This document shows positions 55,737-64,000 of a stretch of 64,000 nucleotides of DNA, one piece after another. This DNA comes from Fidelibacterota bacterium. Lineage in GTDB: Bacteria; Fidelibacterota; Marinisomatia; SCGC-AAA003-L08; JACNLC01. Positions within the stretch are counted from its first letter, which is position 1; every line of letters starts with the position of its first letter. Under the pieces are notes generated by a model, which was not told the DNA's origin, ran no database searches, and worked only from the letters and a program-made list of their open reading frames with translations. The position numbers were made by a program, and so were the translations under genes. Location: NCBI GenBank assembly GCA_013204025.1, contig JABMOW010000008.1, positions 20,930 to 84,929 on the forward strand, given 5' to 3'.

Positions 55737-58109
55737 ATGGCAAAAACTAAATCCAGTCAACCTAAACATGAATCCCGTCGTTGGGAGGTCATCGGCATTC
55801 TCATGCTGCTGCTATCGTTGCTCATATTCCTGAGTCTGTTTACCTACGACCCCACGGAAGAGCCCAGCGTATCAAGTCAGGTGGTTTTGAAAAACTTCAT
55901 GGGGATATTCGGTGTTTATGTTTCACACTACCTCATTAAAATGACCATCGGATGGGGTGCATTTGCCTTCCCACTGATCCTGGCTTTTGGTGGGTTCTGG
56001 CTCATCGTGAAGAAACCTCTGATGTCATTTATCAAACTGGGAGGATACATCCTCGGGTTGGGTATCTGGATGGGAACAGCATTGGAACTCCCTCGCTATT
56101 TTTCTGATGGATCGCCGTGGGTTGATTCCAGTCTGATGGGACTCGCCATCTGCAATTTTATCCACGATTTTACTGGAACTACAGGACTATTATTGATCCT
56201 TCCGGTAGTACTGCTCCTGCTGTTATCAGGCTTATTCAATTGGTCAATCCCTGATGCACTCAGAGCAATTTGGGCTTGGATATGTGCATCCTGGCATAAA
56301 ATGATTAAAAGCCTGAAAACATGGTGGCTGACTTTGAAGGAGAATCGGGCAAAGAAAAAACAACAGAAACAAGAAGCTGCCCCTGTTATTATTAAAAGTG
56401 AAGCACTCGAAAAACCCGTTGAGACAGAATCTTCACCACTTGTCGACACACCTCAGGAAGAACAGGAAGATTTAGATTTTATTGAAGAAACCGAAGAAGA
56501 ATTTGAGGATGAAGTGCACATCCATATGGAAAAGGAAATCGAATGGAAACCAGAACCGTCCGGTGAGGATGATGAACTAAAAAACATCCGCATTGAGGAA
56601 ATGGACGAAATACAGGAAGGCGATCTGGATGCACTAAAAGAACGCAGAGCACGATATCTCCAATATAAATTACCGTCCATCGAATTACTCCATTCGCCTC
56701 ATGAAATCACCAGTGTATTATCTGAAGATATCCTTCGAGAAAAAGCAGACCGACTGAAACATGCACTGAGCACGTTTAACGTCCATGCAAAAGTGGTTCG
56801 CATCAGTCCCGGACCTGTGATTACCCTTTTTGAGATGGAACCGGCGGAAGGCATCCGGGTGAATAAATTCGTGAATTTGTCTGATGACCTAGCACGGATC
56901 ATGAAAGCTCAAAGGATTAGAATTATCGCACCTATCCCCGGATCAAAAACGGTTGGGATCGAATTGCCCAACGATAATCCTTCCACCGTGTATTTACGGA
57001 ATATCATCAATTCTGAAAAATTTATTGGCAGCTCATCAAAACTCTCTATTGCTATCGGAAAAACCACCACTGGTGATGCGTTTATCATGGACATCGCCAA
57101 AATGCCGCATCTGCTCATTGCCGGCGCGACGGGTTCAGGAAAGTCTGTCTGTATTAATACTATTATTATGTCCATCTTGTACAAAGCAAAACCCGATGAA
57201 GTGAAGTTTATCATGATCGATCCGAAAAAGTTGGAGCTATCGTCCTACCGATCGCTTATCGGGTATCACCTCACCACGTCTCCTGACCTCGACGAATATG
57301 TGATGACTTCCCCTGAAAATGCAGTTGCCGTATTGAACGCTTCATTAATAGAAATGGAACGCCGTTACACTTTGTTTGCAGAGGCGACCGTTCGAAATAT
57401 TAACGAATATCACGAAAAGCAGAGGCAAAATTCGGACATGGAGAACATTCCATATTTGCTGGTGCTCATTGATGAATTGGCAGATTTGATGCTGACTACT
57501 GGCAAAGGGATCGAAGAACCCATTACCCGTCTCGCACAAATGGCACGGGCAGTGGGTATCCATCTCATCGTTGCCACACAGCGTCCATCAGTGGATGTAA
57601 TTACGGGTCTCATTAAAGCGAATTTCCCCACTCGGATTGCCTTTCAAGTGAGTCAAAAAGTTGACAGTCGAACGATCATCGATCAAAATGGTGCTGAAAA
57701 ATTATTGGGCAAAGGTGATATGTTGTATTTACCGGCAGGTGCATCTTCTCCGCTTCGTCTGCATAACGCCTTCATCACACTAGAAGAGATTGAAAGGGTT
57801 ATGACACATATTGCCAGTCAGCCAAAACCGGAAGAGATGGTTCTTCCCAGTGCAGGGACCGGTTCAACGGCCACAGAATTTATTGTAAATGGTGACAGAG
57901 ACGAACTATTATGGGATGCTGCAAAAATGGTGATTCAATATGAGCAGGCGTCAGTTTCACTTTTACAGCGCAGGTTTCGCATCGGATACAGTCGTGCAGG
58001 ACGACTTATCGATGAACTGGAATCGTTGGGGATCATCTCCGGTTATAGCGGTAGTAAGGCTCGCGATGTACTGGTGGATGAATCCTATTTAGAAAACCTG
58101 ATGAAGTAA
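55737..58109 (+). CDS. ftsK: DNA translocase FtsK/SpoIIIE
   Basis: The 790-residue protein has four N-terminal membrane helices, an acidic linker (about 200-310), the FtsK alpha/beta motor with Walker A AGATGSGKS (about 462-470), Walker B LVLIDELADLM and ATQRPSVDVITG, and a C-terminal gamma winged-helix domain (RRFRIGYSRAGRLIDELE). It pumps chromosome ends across the division septum. The linker is short relative to the enterobacterial form, as in most phyla. Confidence 0.95.
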   Translation: MAKTKSSQPKHESRRWEVIGILMLLLSLLIFLSLFTYDPTEEPSVSSQVVLKNFMGIFGVYVSHYLIKMTIGWGAFAFPLILAFGGFWLIVKKPLMSFIKLGGYILGLGIWMGTALELPRYFSDGSPWVDSSLMGLAICNFIHDFTGTTGLLLILPVVLLLLLSGLFNWSIPDALRAIWAWICASWHKMIKSLKTWWLTLKENRAKKKQQKQEAAPVIIKSEALEKPVETESSPLVDTPQEEQEDLDFIEETEEEFEDEVHIHMEKEIEWKPEPSGEDDELKNIRIEEMDEIQEGDLDALKERRARYLQYKLPSIELLHSPHEITSVLSEDILREKADRLKHALSTFNVHAKVVRISPGPVITLFEMEPAEGIRVNKFVNLSDDLARIMKAQRIRIIAPIPGSKTVGIELPNDNPSTVYLRNIINSEKFIGSSSKLSIAIGKTTTGDAFIMDIAKMPHLLIAGATGSGKSVCINTIIMSILYKAKPDEVKFIMIDPKKLELSSYRSLIGYHLTTSPDLDEYVMTSPENAVAVLNASLIEMERRYTLFAEATVRNINEYHEKQRQNSDMENIPYLLVLIDELADLMLTTGKGIEEPITRLAQMARAVGIHLIVATQRPSVDVITGLIKANFPTRIAFQVSQKVDSRTIIDQNGAEKLLGKGDMLYLPAGASSPLRLHNAFITLEEIERVMTHIASQPKPEEMVLPSAGTGSTATEFIVNGDRDELLWDAAKMVIQYEQASVSLLQRRFRIGYSRAGRLIDELESLGIISGYSGSKARDVLVDESYLENLMK

Positions 58110-58140
58110 TTTCCGATACCACGGAATGACCTAAAGTTTT

Positions 58141-58737
58141 ATGCAAAAAGCCACCCGTTTAATTATCCTACTGCCTATCATTTTCATGAGTCAGTTAATT
58201 TCCGGTGACGCTGTTGACCATTGGGCAGATCACTATCTGACACCTCTGGATTCCACACAAATCTCCGTCCAATTTTTATACCGGGTAGTCAATGATTTTT
58301 CAGAATATAATCTTCCCGGAAGTTTGATTGTCGGCGAAAACAGGAGCAAGTTTCGCTATACATTGGGTCCCAAAACCACCTTGTTTGACGGTACGGATTG
58401 GCTCCTTTTTGATGACCGGACGAACCAAGTTATAATCGAAAGTGGAAACGGAAGACCGATGATGATGATTCCGCAATGGGTCGTCCCCGATTCAGTGAAA
58501 ACCCTCAACCGATCTCCCGGAAGTTCGCCAATGGAATGTATGATTTATCTTCCGGAAGTTTCTGACAGTGTGATCGTCCAATTTTCCCAAGCGGACAGTT
58601 CATTGGAAAAAATTACGTTTAAATATGAAATGTCTGAAGTATGGATTACAGACATCCTTTTGACTGTTCCTGATCGTGACACGGATTGGTTCTTCATGGA
58701 TACGACTGGGAAATACATCCTTGATTTAAGAGAATAA
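58141..58737 (+). CDS. LolA-like outer membrane lipoprotein carrier protein
   Basis: The 198-residue protein has a signal peptide (about 1-22) and the LolA-type half-barrel pattern (QISVQFLYRVVNDFSEYNLPGSLIV, FRYTLGPKTTLFDGTDWLLFD). It is expected to carry lipoproteins across the periplasm. Similarity is at fold level, so the assignment is moderate. It follows ftsK, a common place for lolA. Confidence 0.75.
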   Translation: MQKATRLIILLPIIFMSQLISGDAVDHWADHYLTPLDSTQISVQFLYRVVNDFSEYNLPGSLIVGENRSKFRYTLGPKTTLFDGTDWLLFDDRTNQVIIESGNGRPMMMIPQWVVPDSVKTLNRSPGSSPMECMIYLPEVSDSVIVQFSQADSSLEKITFKYEMSEVWITDILLTVPDRDTDWFFMDTTGKYILDLRE

Positions 58738-58765
58738 ACATATCATTTTTTGTAGCAAGTAACAA

Positions 58766-59755
58766 TTGAAAAAATCCTTTCAAAATATTATTTCACTGAT
58801 TTCAAATCCTAAAACAATTTTAGGCGTACTGCTTAGTTTTGCAGGTATTTACTGGGCTTTCAGAGGGTATGACTTTAATGATCTAATTAATTCGATACGG
58901 CACTCAAGATTCATTTTCATTATTTTAGCAATGGCGTTGCTCCTCCTCAGTGTTTGGATTAGGGCAATCCGCTGGGAGTTTTTCTTCCGTCATGAGAAAA
59001 AGTTACCACTGTACTCCTTGTTTAAAGCTGAGATGATCGGGTATTTCGGGAATAGTGTTTTGCCATTGCGCTTGGGTGAACTTCTTCGTGTGTACATCGT
59101 GAAGCAAGAACATCAGGTCACCGGATCTTTCGTTTTGGGGACAGTGGTTTTGGAACGATTACTGGATACTGTTGGGCTGCTGACTTTCTCGTTGCTGATG
59201 TTATTCATCGCACCGATTCCGGCGGATATCAAGTGGTTTATCCAAATTGCAACCATCGTGATTATTGTCTTGGCAGCGGTATTGGTGTTTGTAGTACTGA
59301 AAGTGCACCGGATCAAGACTGATAATTACATTGTGGAAAAGATAAAAATCTTTTTCTCCGGATTTCATGTGCTTGGTGGAAAATTAAGTGGCTATACGTT
59401 ATTTATCACTTTGCTGCTTTGGGCAATTTACTGGTTTGATGTCCATTTGATCAATTTAGCTCTGGGTCTCAATTTAAGTATGTCCGGTTCACTCTTGGTG
59501 CTGATCATTTCATCCCTTGCATATTCAATTCCTTCTGCTCCTGGTACTATCGGCACATACCATGCCGCCGTTAAATATGTTTTGATCACGATGATCGGAG
59601 GATATTCACCTGATCAAGGCGTGACTTTTGGCATCATCCTACATGCATACGGATACATATTATTCACAGTTCTGGGAGGCTGGTACTTTATGAAGAGCCA
59701 ATTCCACCACGGAGCCATATCCTCAATTATGGAAAAGAAACCGGAAGCAGAATGA
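58766..59755 (+). CDS. Flippase-like membrane protein (lysylphosphatidylglycerol synthase TM family)
   Basis: The 329-residue protein starts with TTG and has eight or so helices with the AglD/UPF0104 pattern: IRAIRWEFFFR, FGNSVLPLRLGELLRVYIV, GTVVLERLLDTVGLL and SIPSAPGTIGTYHAAV. Members flip or help attach lipid-linked groups. It overlaps ddl by four bases. Confidence 0.82.
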   Translation: MKKSFQNIISLISNPKTILGVLLSFAGIYWAFRGYDFNDLINSIRHSRFIFIILAMALLLLSVWIRAIRWEFFFRHEKKLPLYSLFKAEMIGYFGNSVLPLRLGELLRVYIVKQEHQVTGSFVLGTVVLERLLDTVGLLTFSLLMLFIAPIPADIKWFIQIATIVIIVLAAVLVFVVLKVHRIKTDNYIVEKIKIFFSGFHVLGGKLSGYTLFITLLLWAIYWFDVHLINLALGLNLSMSGSLLVLIISSLAYSIPSAPGTIGTYHAAVKYVLITMIGGYSPDQGVTFGIILHAYGYILFTVLGGWYFMKSQFHHGAISSIMEKKPEAE

Positions 59756-60672
59756 GATTAGGAATTTTATACGGAGGGAATGCTGCAGAACGTGAAGTGT
59801 CACTTACTACCGGACAAGCAGTGTACGATGCGATCCAATTTGAATATGAAGCAGAATTAGTGCTTCTGGACGGGGATATCCTGTCCATCATTGATGAGTT
59901 GAAGTCCTATGACCTGGTGTTCATTGCCTTGCACGGTGGTGAAGGTGAGAATGGGAAAATCCAACATATTTTAGACGACCATCAAATTTTATACACAGGC
60001 TCTGGTGCAAAAGCATCTCAACTGGCGATGGATAAATCAGCCACCAAAAAAATTGCAAATCTTAAAGGGATCCCAACGTCGGATTGGGTGGAAGTCACCA
60101 TTGAAACCGCAGAATCCCAAACCGAAATTGATCTCCCTTTTCCTTTTCCCGTGGTGGTAAAGCCCAATGATGAAGGTTCTACGTTCGGACTCACCATTGT
60201 GAATTCTGCTACTGATCTTCAACCAGCGCTACGGCTGGCATCCGAGTTCTCATCTAAAATATTAATTGAGGCATTCATCCCCGGGCGCGAACTTACTGTT
60301 GGAATATTGAACAATACGCCACTACCCGTAGTGGAAATTATCCCTAGTCACGGGTTGTTTGACTATGAATGTAAATACACCAAAGGGTTGAGTGAGTATG
60401 TTTGTCCTGCAGAACTTGACAACCAGCTAACTAGTGAGATCCAAGCCAATGCGCTGGATATTTATCGAGCCATGGGTTGCCGCCATTATGCACGTATTGA
60501 CTTTCGACTGGATCCAGATAATCATTTTTATCTGCTTGAAATAAATACACTTCCCGGGTTTACCGGTACAAGTCTGTTGCCAAAATCCGCTGCCAAAGTT
60601 GGACTATCATACCGACAATTGGTTAATCAAATTATAACTTTAGCAAAGGAAGATCATGATCCGCTTTTATAA
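59752..60672 (+). CDS. ddl: D-alanine-D-alanine ligase
   Basis: The 306-residue ATP-grasp enzyme has LYGGNAAEREVSLTTG, HGGEGENGKIQ, PVVVKPNDEGSTFG and the C-terminal LLEINTLPGFTGTSLLPKS. It joins two D-alanines for peptidoglycan. It overlaps the flippase-like gene and cysS (17 bases), so the three are one operon. Confidence 0.95.
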   Translation: MRLGILYGGNAAEREVSLTTGQAVYDAIQFEYEAELVLLDGDILSIIDELKSYDLVFIALHGGEGENGKIQHILDDHQILYTGSGAKASQLAMDKSATKKIANLKGIPTSDWVEVTIETAESQTEIDLPFPFPVVVKPNDEGSTFGLTIVNSATDLQPALRLASEFSSKILIEAFIPGRELTVGILNNTPLPVVEIIPSHGLFDYECKYTKGLSEYVCPAELDNQLTSEIQANALDIYRAMGCRHYARIDFRLDPDNHFYLLEINTLPGFTGTSLLPKSAAKVGLSYRQLVNQIITLAKEDHDPLL

Positions 60673-62050
60673 CACGCTTCATCGGAAATCTGAAGAATTT
60701 ACACCTATAATGCCCGGCGAAGTGAAAATGTATACCTGCGGACCCACCGTGTATAATTTTGCTCATATCGGCAATCTACGGGCGTACATGTTCGAGGACC
60801 TGTTACGGAGGTTCCTCACTTTCGAGAAAATCTCGGTGACTCAGGTGATGAACATCACTGATATCGACGATAAAACCATTAGACGATCAATGGAGTCCGG
60901 TGAAACACTGGAGGTTTTTACCCAGCGATATACGAATTCTTTTTACGATGATCTGGATACACTAAACATTCAGCGGGCGCATCATTATCCGAAAGCCACG
61001 GAATTTATTTCGCACATGATCGAAGTGATCCAAACCTTAGTGGATAAGGGATTTGCGTATCGGGTGGAAGATGGATCCGTCTTTTTCAAAGTTTCCAGTT
61101 TTGCAGAATACGGAAAACTTGCGAATCTGAATCCTGATCAGATGCGTATCGGTACCCGGGTGGTAAACGATGAATATGAGAAGGAAGAAGCGCGTGATTT
61201 CGCCCTGTGGAAGGGCAAAAAAGAAGGCGAGGGAGATATCCACTGGGATTCGCCATGGGGAAAAGGAAGACCCGGCTGGCATATCGAGTGTTCTGTCATG
61301 GCCATGCATTATTTAGGCGCACATTTCGATATCCATTGCGGTGGTGTGGATAATATTTTCCCTCATCATGAAAATGAGATTGCCCAAAGTCAGGCAGCCA
61401 CTGGTGAGCCCTTTGTGAACTACTGGTTGCACAATGAACATTTACTGGTGGATGGGGAAAAGATGAGCAAATCCGCCAATAATTTTTACACACTCCGCGA
61501 TTTGTTGGATAAAGGATTTTCTCCAGAAGCCATTAGATATACGCTGATTTCCACTCATTATCGGCAGAAACTGAATTTTACTTTTGAAAAAATAAAGGTC
61601 TCCCAAAAAGCCATTAACCGCTTGAGAGAACTTAAACGCCGCTTGGAAAGTGTGAAATCCACTACCGGTGAAACTGAATTATTGAAAACGGATGATATGC
61701 TGAAAAAATTCATTGAGTTTTTATCCGATGATCTGAACATCTCCGGTGCATTAGGCGCTCTATTTACCTGGGTGAATGGCATATTTGCAGCACTCGATGT
61801 AAACCGAATATCCGCTGAATCTGCGAAAAAAGCATTAAATGCTCTGACAAAAATTGATGAAGTGCTTGGTGTATTAGATTTACAGGGAAATGAAGATTCT
61901 TCTGAAATAGATGCACTCATCCAACAACGAACACAAGCCCGAAAAGATAAAAACTGGGCACTTGCAGACGAGATTCGGAACAAGCTACAATCTATGAACA
62001 TCATCATCGAAGACACACCTGACGGCACCATTTGGAAGAAGGGGAGCTGA
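60656..62050 (+). CDS. cysS: Cysteinyl-tRNA synthetase
   Basis: The 464-residue class I synthetase has the zinc cysteine C28 in MYTCGPTVYN, the HIGN motif, WHIECSVM and CGGVDNIFPHHENEIAQS for zinc and cysteine binding, and KMSKS near residue 269. It overlaps ddl by 17 bases. Confidence 0.96.
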   Translation: MIRFYNTLHRKSEEFTPIMPGEVKMYTCGPTVYNFAHIGNLRAYMFEDLLRRFLTFEKISVTQVMNITDIDDKTIRRSMESGETLEVFTQRYTNSFYDDLDTLNIQRAHHYPKATEFISHMIEVIQTLVDKGFAYRVEDGSVFFKVSSFAEYGKLANLNPDQMRIGTRVVNDEYEKEEARDFALWKGKKEGEGDIHWDSPWGKGRPGWHIECSVMAMHYLGAHFDIHCGGVDNIFPHHENEIAQSQAATGEPFVNYWLHNEHLLVDGEKMSKSANNFYTLRDLLDKGFSPEAIRYTLISTHYRQKLNFTFEKIKVSQKAINRLRELKRRLESVKSTTGETELLKTDDMLKKFIEFLSDDLNISGALGALFTWVNGIFAALDVNRISAESAKKALNALTKIDEVLGVLDLQGNEDSSEIDALIQQRTQARKDKNWALADEIRNKLQSMNIIIEDTPDGTIWKKGS

Positions 62051-62230
62051 TACAATTAAAAATTCCGGACTTGACTTATGGTTCGACAAGCTCACCATCC
62101 TGAGTAAAAAATAAGTGCAGTGAGGTTGAGTTAGGGGTACTTGAAAAGTGAAAAATAATAAATTGACGAATAGCGAGAAGTGCTGCAGTTTACAGGGATC
62201 GTCGTTGGTTTATTAACACAAAAAACAAAA

Positions 62231-63568
62231 ATGAAAAGATATATTCTCATTGCATTTCTGGTAATCACGGGGCTGAACCCATCCGTTCTCTTCTCACAAG
62301 CGGAACTATCCATCCACATTCAGGAATTACTGCAACACCGTTACGATGTGATTGATTTTACCGGAATCGACAGCATAGGGGGATTAACCTTGCAGATTCC
62401 TGAACGAAACCGAACTCTTTCGGCAGAAGTGATCGGTTATCTGCCTTACTGGGAGTATGAAGAATATCCAAACTTGCGGTACGATTTGTTGACGCAAATT
62501 AATTATTTTTCAGCAGAGATGAGCTCTACAGGTACGATTGAGAACCTCCATAACTGGCCCAACCTGGATATGATCGATTATGCCCAATCACAAGGCGTCG
62601 TCGTCAAGCTATGCGCCACTCTATTCGGTAATACAGAATTGACAACATTACTTGGAAACCCCATTTATCGACAGAACGCTATCAACAATCTGTTGGACGC
62701 TGTTCTCGACGCCGGTGCAGATGGTGTGGATATCGATTTCGAGTTGCTACCGTACAGTCAGCGGGAAAATATGGTGCAATTCATCACAGATCTTACCGCT
62801 GTATTTCATGCAGCAATTCCCAATTCCATTGTCACTATGGCAACCCCTGCAGTGGATTGGAACGGATCTTGGGATTACGAAGCGTTGGCAAATATCTCCG
62901 ATGGATTATTCATCATGGCCTATAATTATCATTGGTCTGGTAGCGTAACCGCTGGTCCGGTTGCTCCATTAGACGGATTCTTCTACGATGTTGGTTGGAC
63001 CATTGACGATTATCTGTTCTATTCTGGTGGGAATTCTGAAAAATTGATACTTGGTTTGCCATATTACGGGTATGATTGGCCTGTAGCAGACAATCAGATT
63101 TATACTCCAACGACGGGAACGGGAACTGCCCGAATTTATTCTGTCGCTTCCAACCTTGCAGAAGCATATGGGCAATCGTGGGATGAAGCATCTTCCACTC
63201 ATTGGATTTCATATAATTCAGATACTTGGCGACAGTGCTGGTACGATGACAGCTTAAGTCTGTCATTAAAATACCAGGCAGCTATGGAGGCAGAATTCGC
63301 AGGTGTGGGCATGTGGGCGCTAGGGTATGATGCGGGAACCACCGAATTGTGGGGTGCCATTGAAGATCAATTTTCTTCATGTGCGCCAACTGGTGATGTG
63401 AACCTAGACGATACAGTCAACGTTCTGGATGTAATCCAGATTGTGAATAATATACTTGGGAATTATGAATTTTCGGAAAATCAAATCTGTGCAGGGGATT
63501 TGAACGGGGATTTATCAATCGATCTACTGGATATTGTCATGTTAATCAACATGATACTGGGTAATTGA
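62231..63568 (+). CDS. Secreted GH18 (chitinase-like) protein with C-terminal dockerin repeat
   Basis: The protein of 445 residues has a signal peptide (MKRYILIAFLVITGLNPSVLFS), a GH18 domain opening with VIGYLPYWEYEEYP, the catalytic DxxDxDxE as D164, D167, D169 and E171 in DGVDIDFE, and a dockerin type I tail (GDVNLDDTVNVLDVIQIV; GDLNGDLSIDLLDIVMLI). The frame begins at 62180, but the ATG at 62231 starts the signal peptide; there is no Shine-Dalgarno. It likely cuts chitin, peptidoglycan or another GlcNAc polymer, or only binds it. Single dockerin tails in such bacteria probably do not mean a cellulosome. Confidence 0.85.
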   Translation: MKRYILIAFLVITGLNPSVLFSQAELSIHIQELLQHRYDVIDFTGIDSIGGLTLQIPERNRTLSAEVIGYLPYWEYEEYPNLRYDLLTQINYFSAEMSSTGTIENLHNWPNLDMIDYAQSQGVVVKLCATLFGNTELTTLLGNPIYRQNAINNLLDAVLDAGADGVDIDFELLPYSQRENMVQFITDLTAVFHAAIPNSIVTMATPAVDWNGSWDYEALANISDGLFIMAYNYHWSGSVTAGPVAPLDGFFYDVGWTIDDYLFYSGGNSEKLILGLPYYGYDWPVADNQIYTPTTGTGTARIYSVASNLAEAYGQSWDEASSTHWISYNSDTWRQCWYDDSLSLSLKYQAAMEAEFAGVGMWALGYDAGTTELWGAIEDQFSSCAPTGDVNLDDTVNVLDVIQIVNNILGNYEFSENQICAGDLNGDLSIDLLDIVMLINMILGN

Positions 63569-63811
63569 AATCCATTAGCCGTCCCAAATCCTATTTTAAC
63601 TTTGAATCGGTATCGTTAACATTCTCAATGTAATATTTATTATCAATAGTTCATTCCCGTTTTGATTTCACGATTATTTTTGATCAACGAGAGAGAAAAT
63701 ATTTTTTTATTTTATTACACAAAACCTCATTGGATATTTTAGGTAAAGAATCCTATTTTATCCGGCTCTGCATTGGTAGAGATTCATCCATTTGTATTGG
63801 TGTCATTTGAT

Positions 63812-63885
63812 GCCATTGTAGCTCAGCTGGCCAGAGCGGCTGATTTGTAATCAGCGGGTCGGGGGTTCGACTCCCTCGACAGGCT
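63812..63885 (+). tRNA. tRNA-Thr (anticodon TGT), with a badly paired acceptor stem
   Basis: The D stem (GCTC/GAGC), anticodon stem (GCTGA/TCAGC, loop TTTGTAA) and T stem (GGGGG/CCCTC, loop TTCGACT) form normally, and the anticodon is TGT. The 5' acceptor strand GCCATTG and the 3' strand GACAGGC pair at only four of seven places, so the gene may be damaged, recombinant or wrongly assembled. Confidence 0.6.
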
Positions 63886-63891
63886 CAATAA

Positions 63892-63963
63892 TGCGCGGTG
63901 GATGTTGGCTTCCCGTTTGGTCTCATAAGCCAAACTACGCGGGTTCGATTCCCGCCCTCGCAA
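63892..63963 (+). tRNA. tRNA-Met-like sequence (anticodon CAT), D arm not recognisable
   Basis: TGCGCGG pairs with CCTCGCA at six of seven positions, the anticodon stem TTGGT/GCCAA encloses CTCATAA, and GCGGG/CCCGC makes the T stem around TTCGATT. The 18 bases between acceptor and anticodon stems form no D stem. The ending CGCAAC and the GGTGGA after the acceptor recall initiator tRNA, but it may be a degenerate copy. Confidence 0.4.
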
Positions 63964-63968
63964 CTGAT

Positions 63969-64000
63969 GGACATGTAGCTCAGCCTGGTTAGAGCACTAC
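63969..64000 (+). tRNA. Start of another tRNA gene, cut by the window end
   Basis: GGACATGTAGCTCAGCCTGG and the following TTAGAGC fit the acceptor strand and D arm (GCTC/GAGC) of a tRNA. The anticodon lies beyond the window, so the type is unknown. Confidence 0.6.

Noticed and set aside
1..64000. CRISPR arrays, rRNA genes, insertion sequences with transposase
   Set aside because: None seen: no regular repeat-spacer pattern, no rRNA-like sequence and no transposase reading frame in the window.

Overview
The window looks like the chromosome of a Gram-negative, facultatively or strictly anaerobic bacterium with moderate GC content. It encodes LolA-, TolC- and porin-type outer-membrane proteins, a complete BatABCDE aerotolerance locus and a secreted GH18 protein ending in a dockerin repeat. 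That mix, together with nitrate and sulfur/metalloid-type molybdoenzymes, fits the FCB group, perhaps Neomarinimicrobiota (SAR406) or a relative. This placement is inferred from gene content only. No rRNA is present.

Left part (1-8153): envelope polysaccharide genes. These are a truncated DPM1-like glycosyltransferase, a giant membrane protein (TMTC-like GT-C domain, TPRs, then a sulfatase-fold domain that has lost its catalytic residues), a nucleotide-sugar dehydrogenase and two further glycosyltransferases. A GltS-like transporter and a lone E2-type acyltransferase follow (8355-10564).

Nitrate respiration (10661-25321, minus strand): one operon, diheme cytochrome c - narG - narH - narJ - narI - narK1-type - narK2-type, closed by a terminator. 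It is preceded by a sigma-54 (-24/-12) promoter and two palindromic enhancer-like sites. Directly upstream lie a sigma-54 response regulator and its membrane histidine kinase.

Second molybdoenzyme module (26750-37322): porin - four-cluster Fe-S subunit - Tat-exported molybdopterin reductase of the Psr/Ttr/Arr type - TorD chaperone. This operon also has a sigma-54 promoter and a tandem palindromic enhancer. It is followed upstream by a translationally coupled sensory operon: a PhnD-like periplasmic binding protein, a histidine kinase fused in frame to a complete MobA (Mo-cofactor guanylyltransferase) domain, and a sigma-54 response regulator. A divergent tatA flanks it. Sensing, transcription, cofactor maturation, chaperoning, export, substrate uptake and reduction are thus packed into one locus. 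The histidine kinase-MobA fusion is the most novel item in the window.

Right part (37603-64000): batABCDE, a lipoprotein, an RND/MFP/TolC efflux operon and upp. Then comes a small accessory island (phage lysozyme remnant, small GIY-YIG-like protein, Panacea-type antitoxin with an interrupted membrane partner). A long housekeeping run follows: yebC, ruvC, ruvA, gcvT, ftsK, lolA-like, flippase-like, ddl, cysS, and the GH18-dockerin gene. The end of the window holds tRNA-like sequences whose arms do not all pair.
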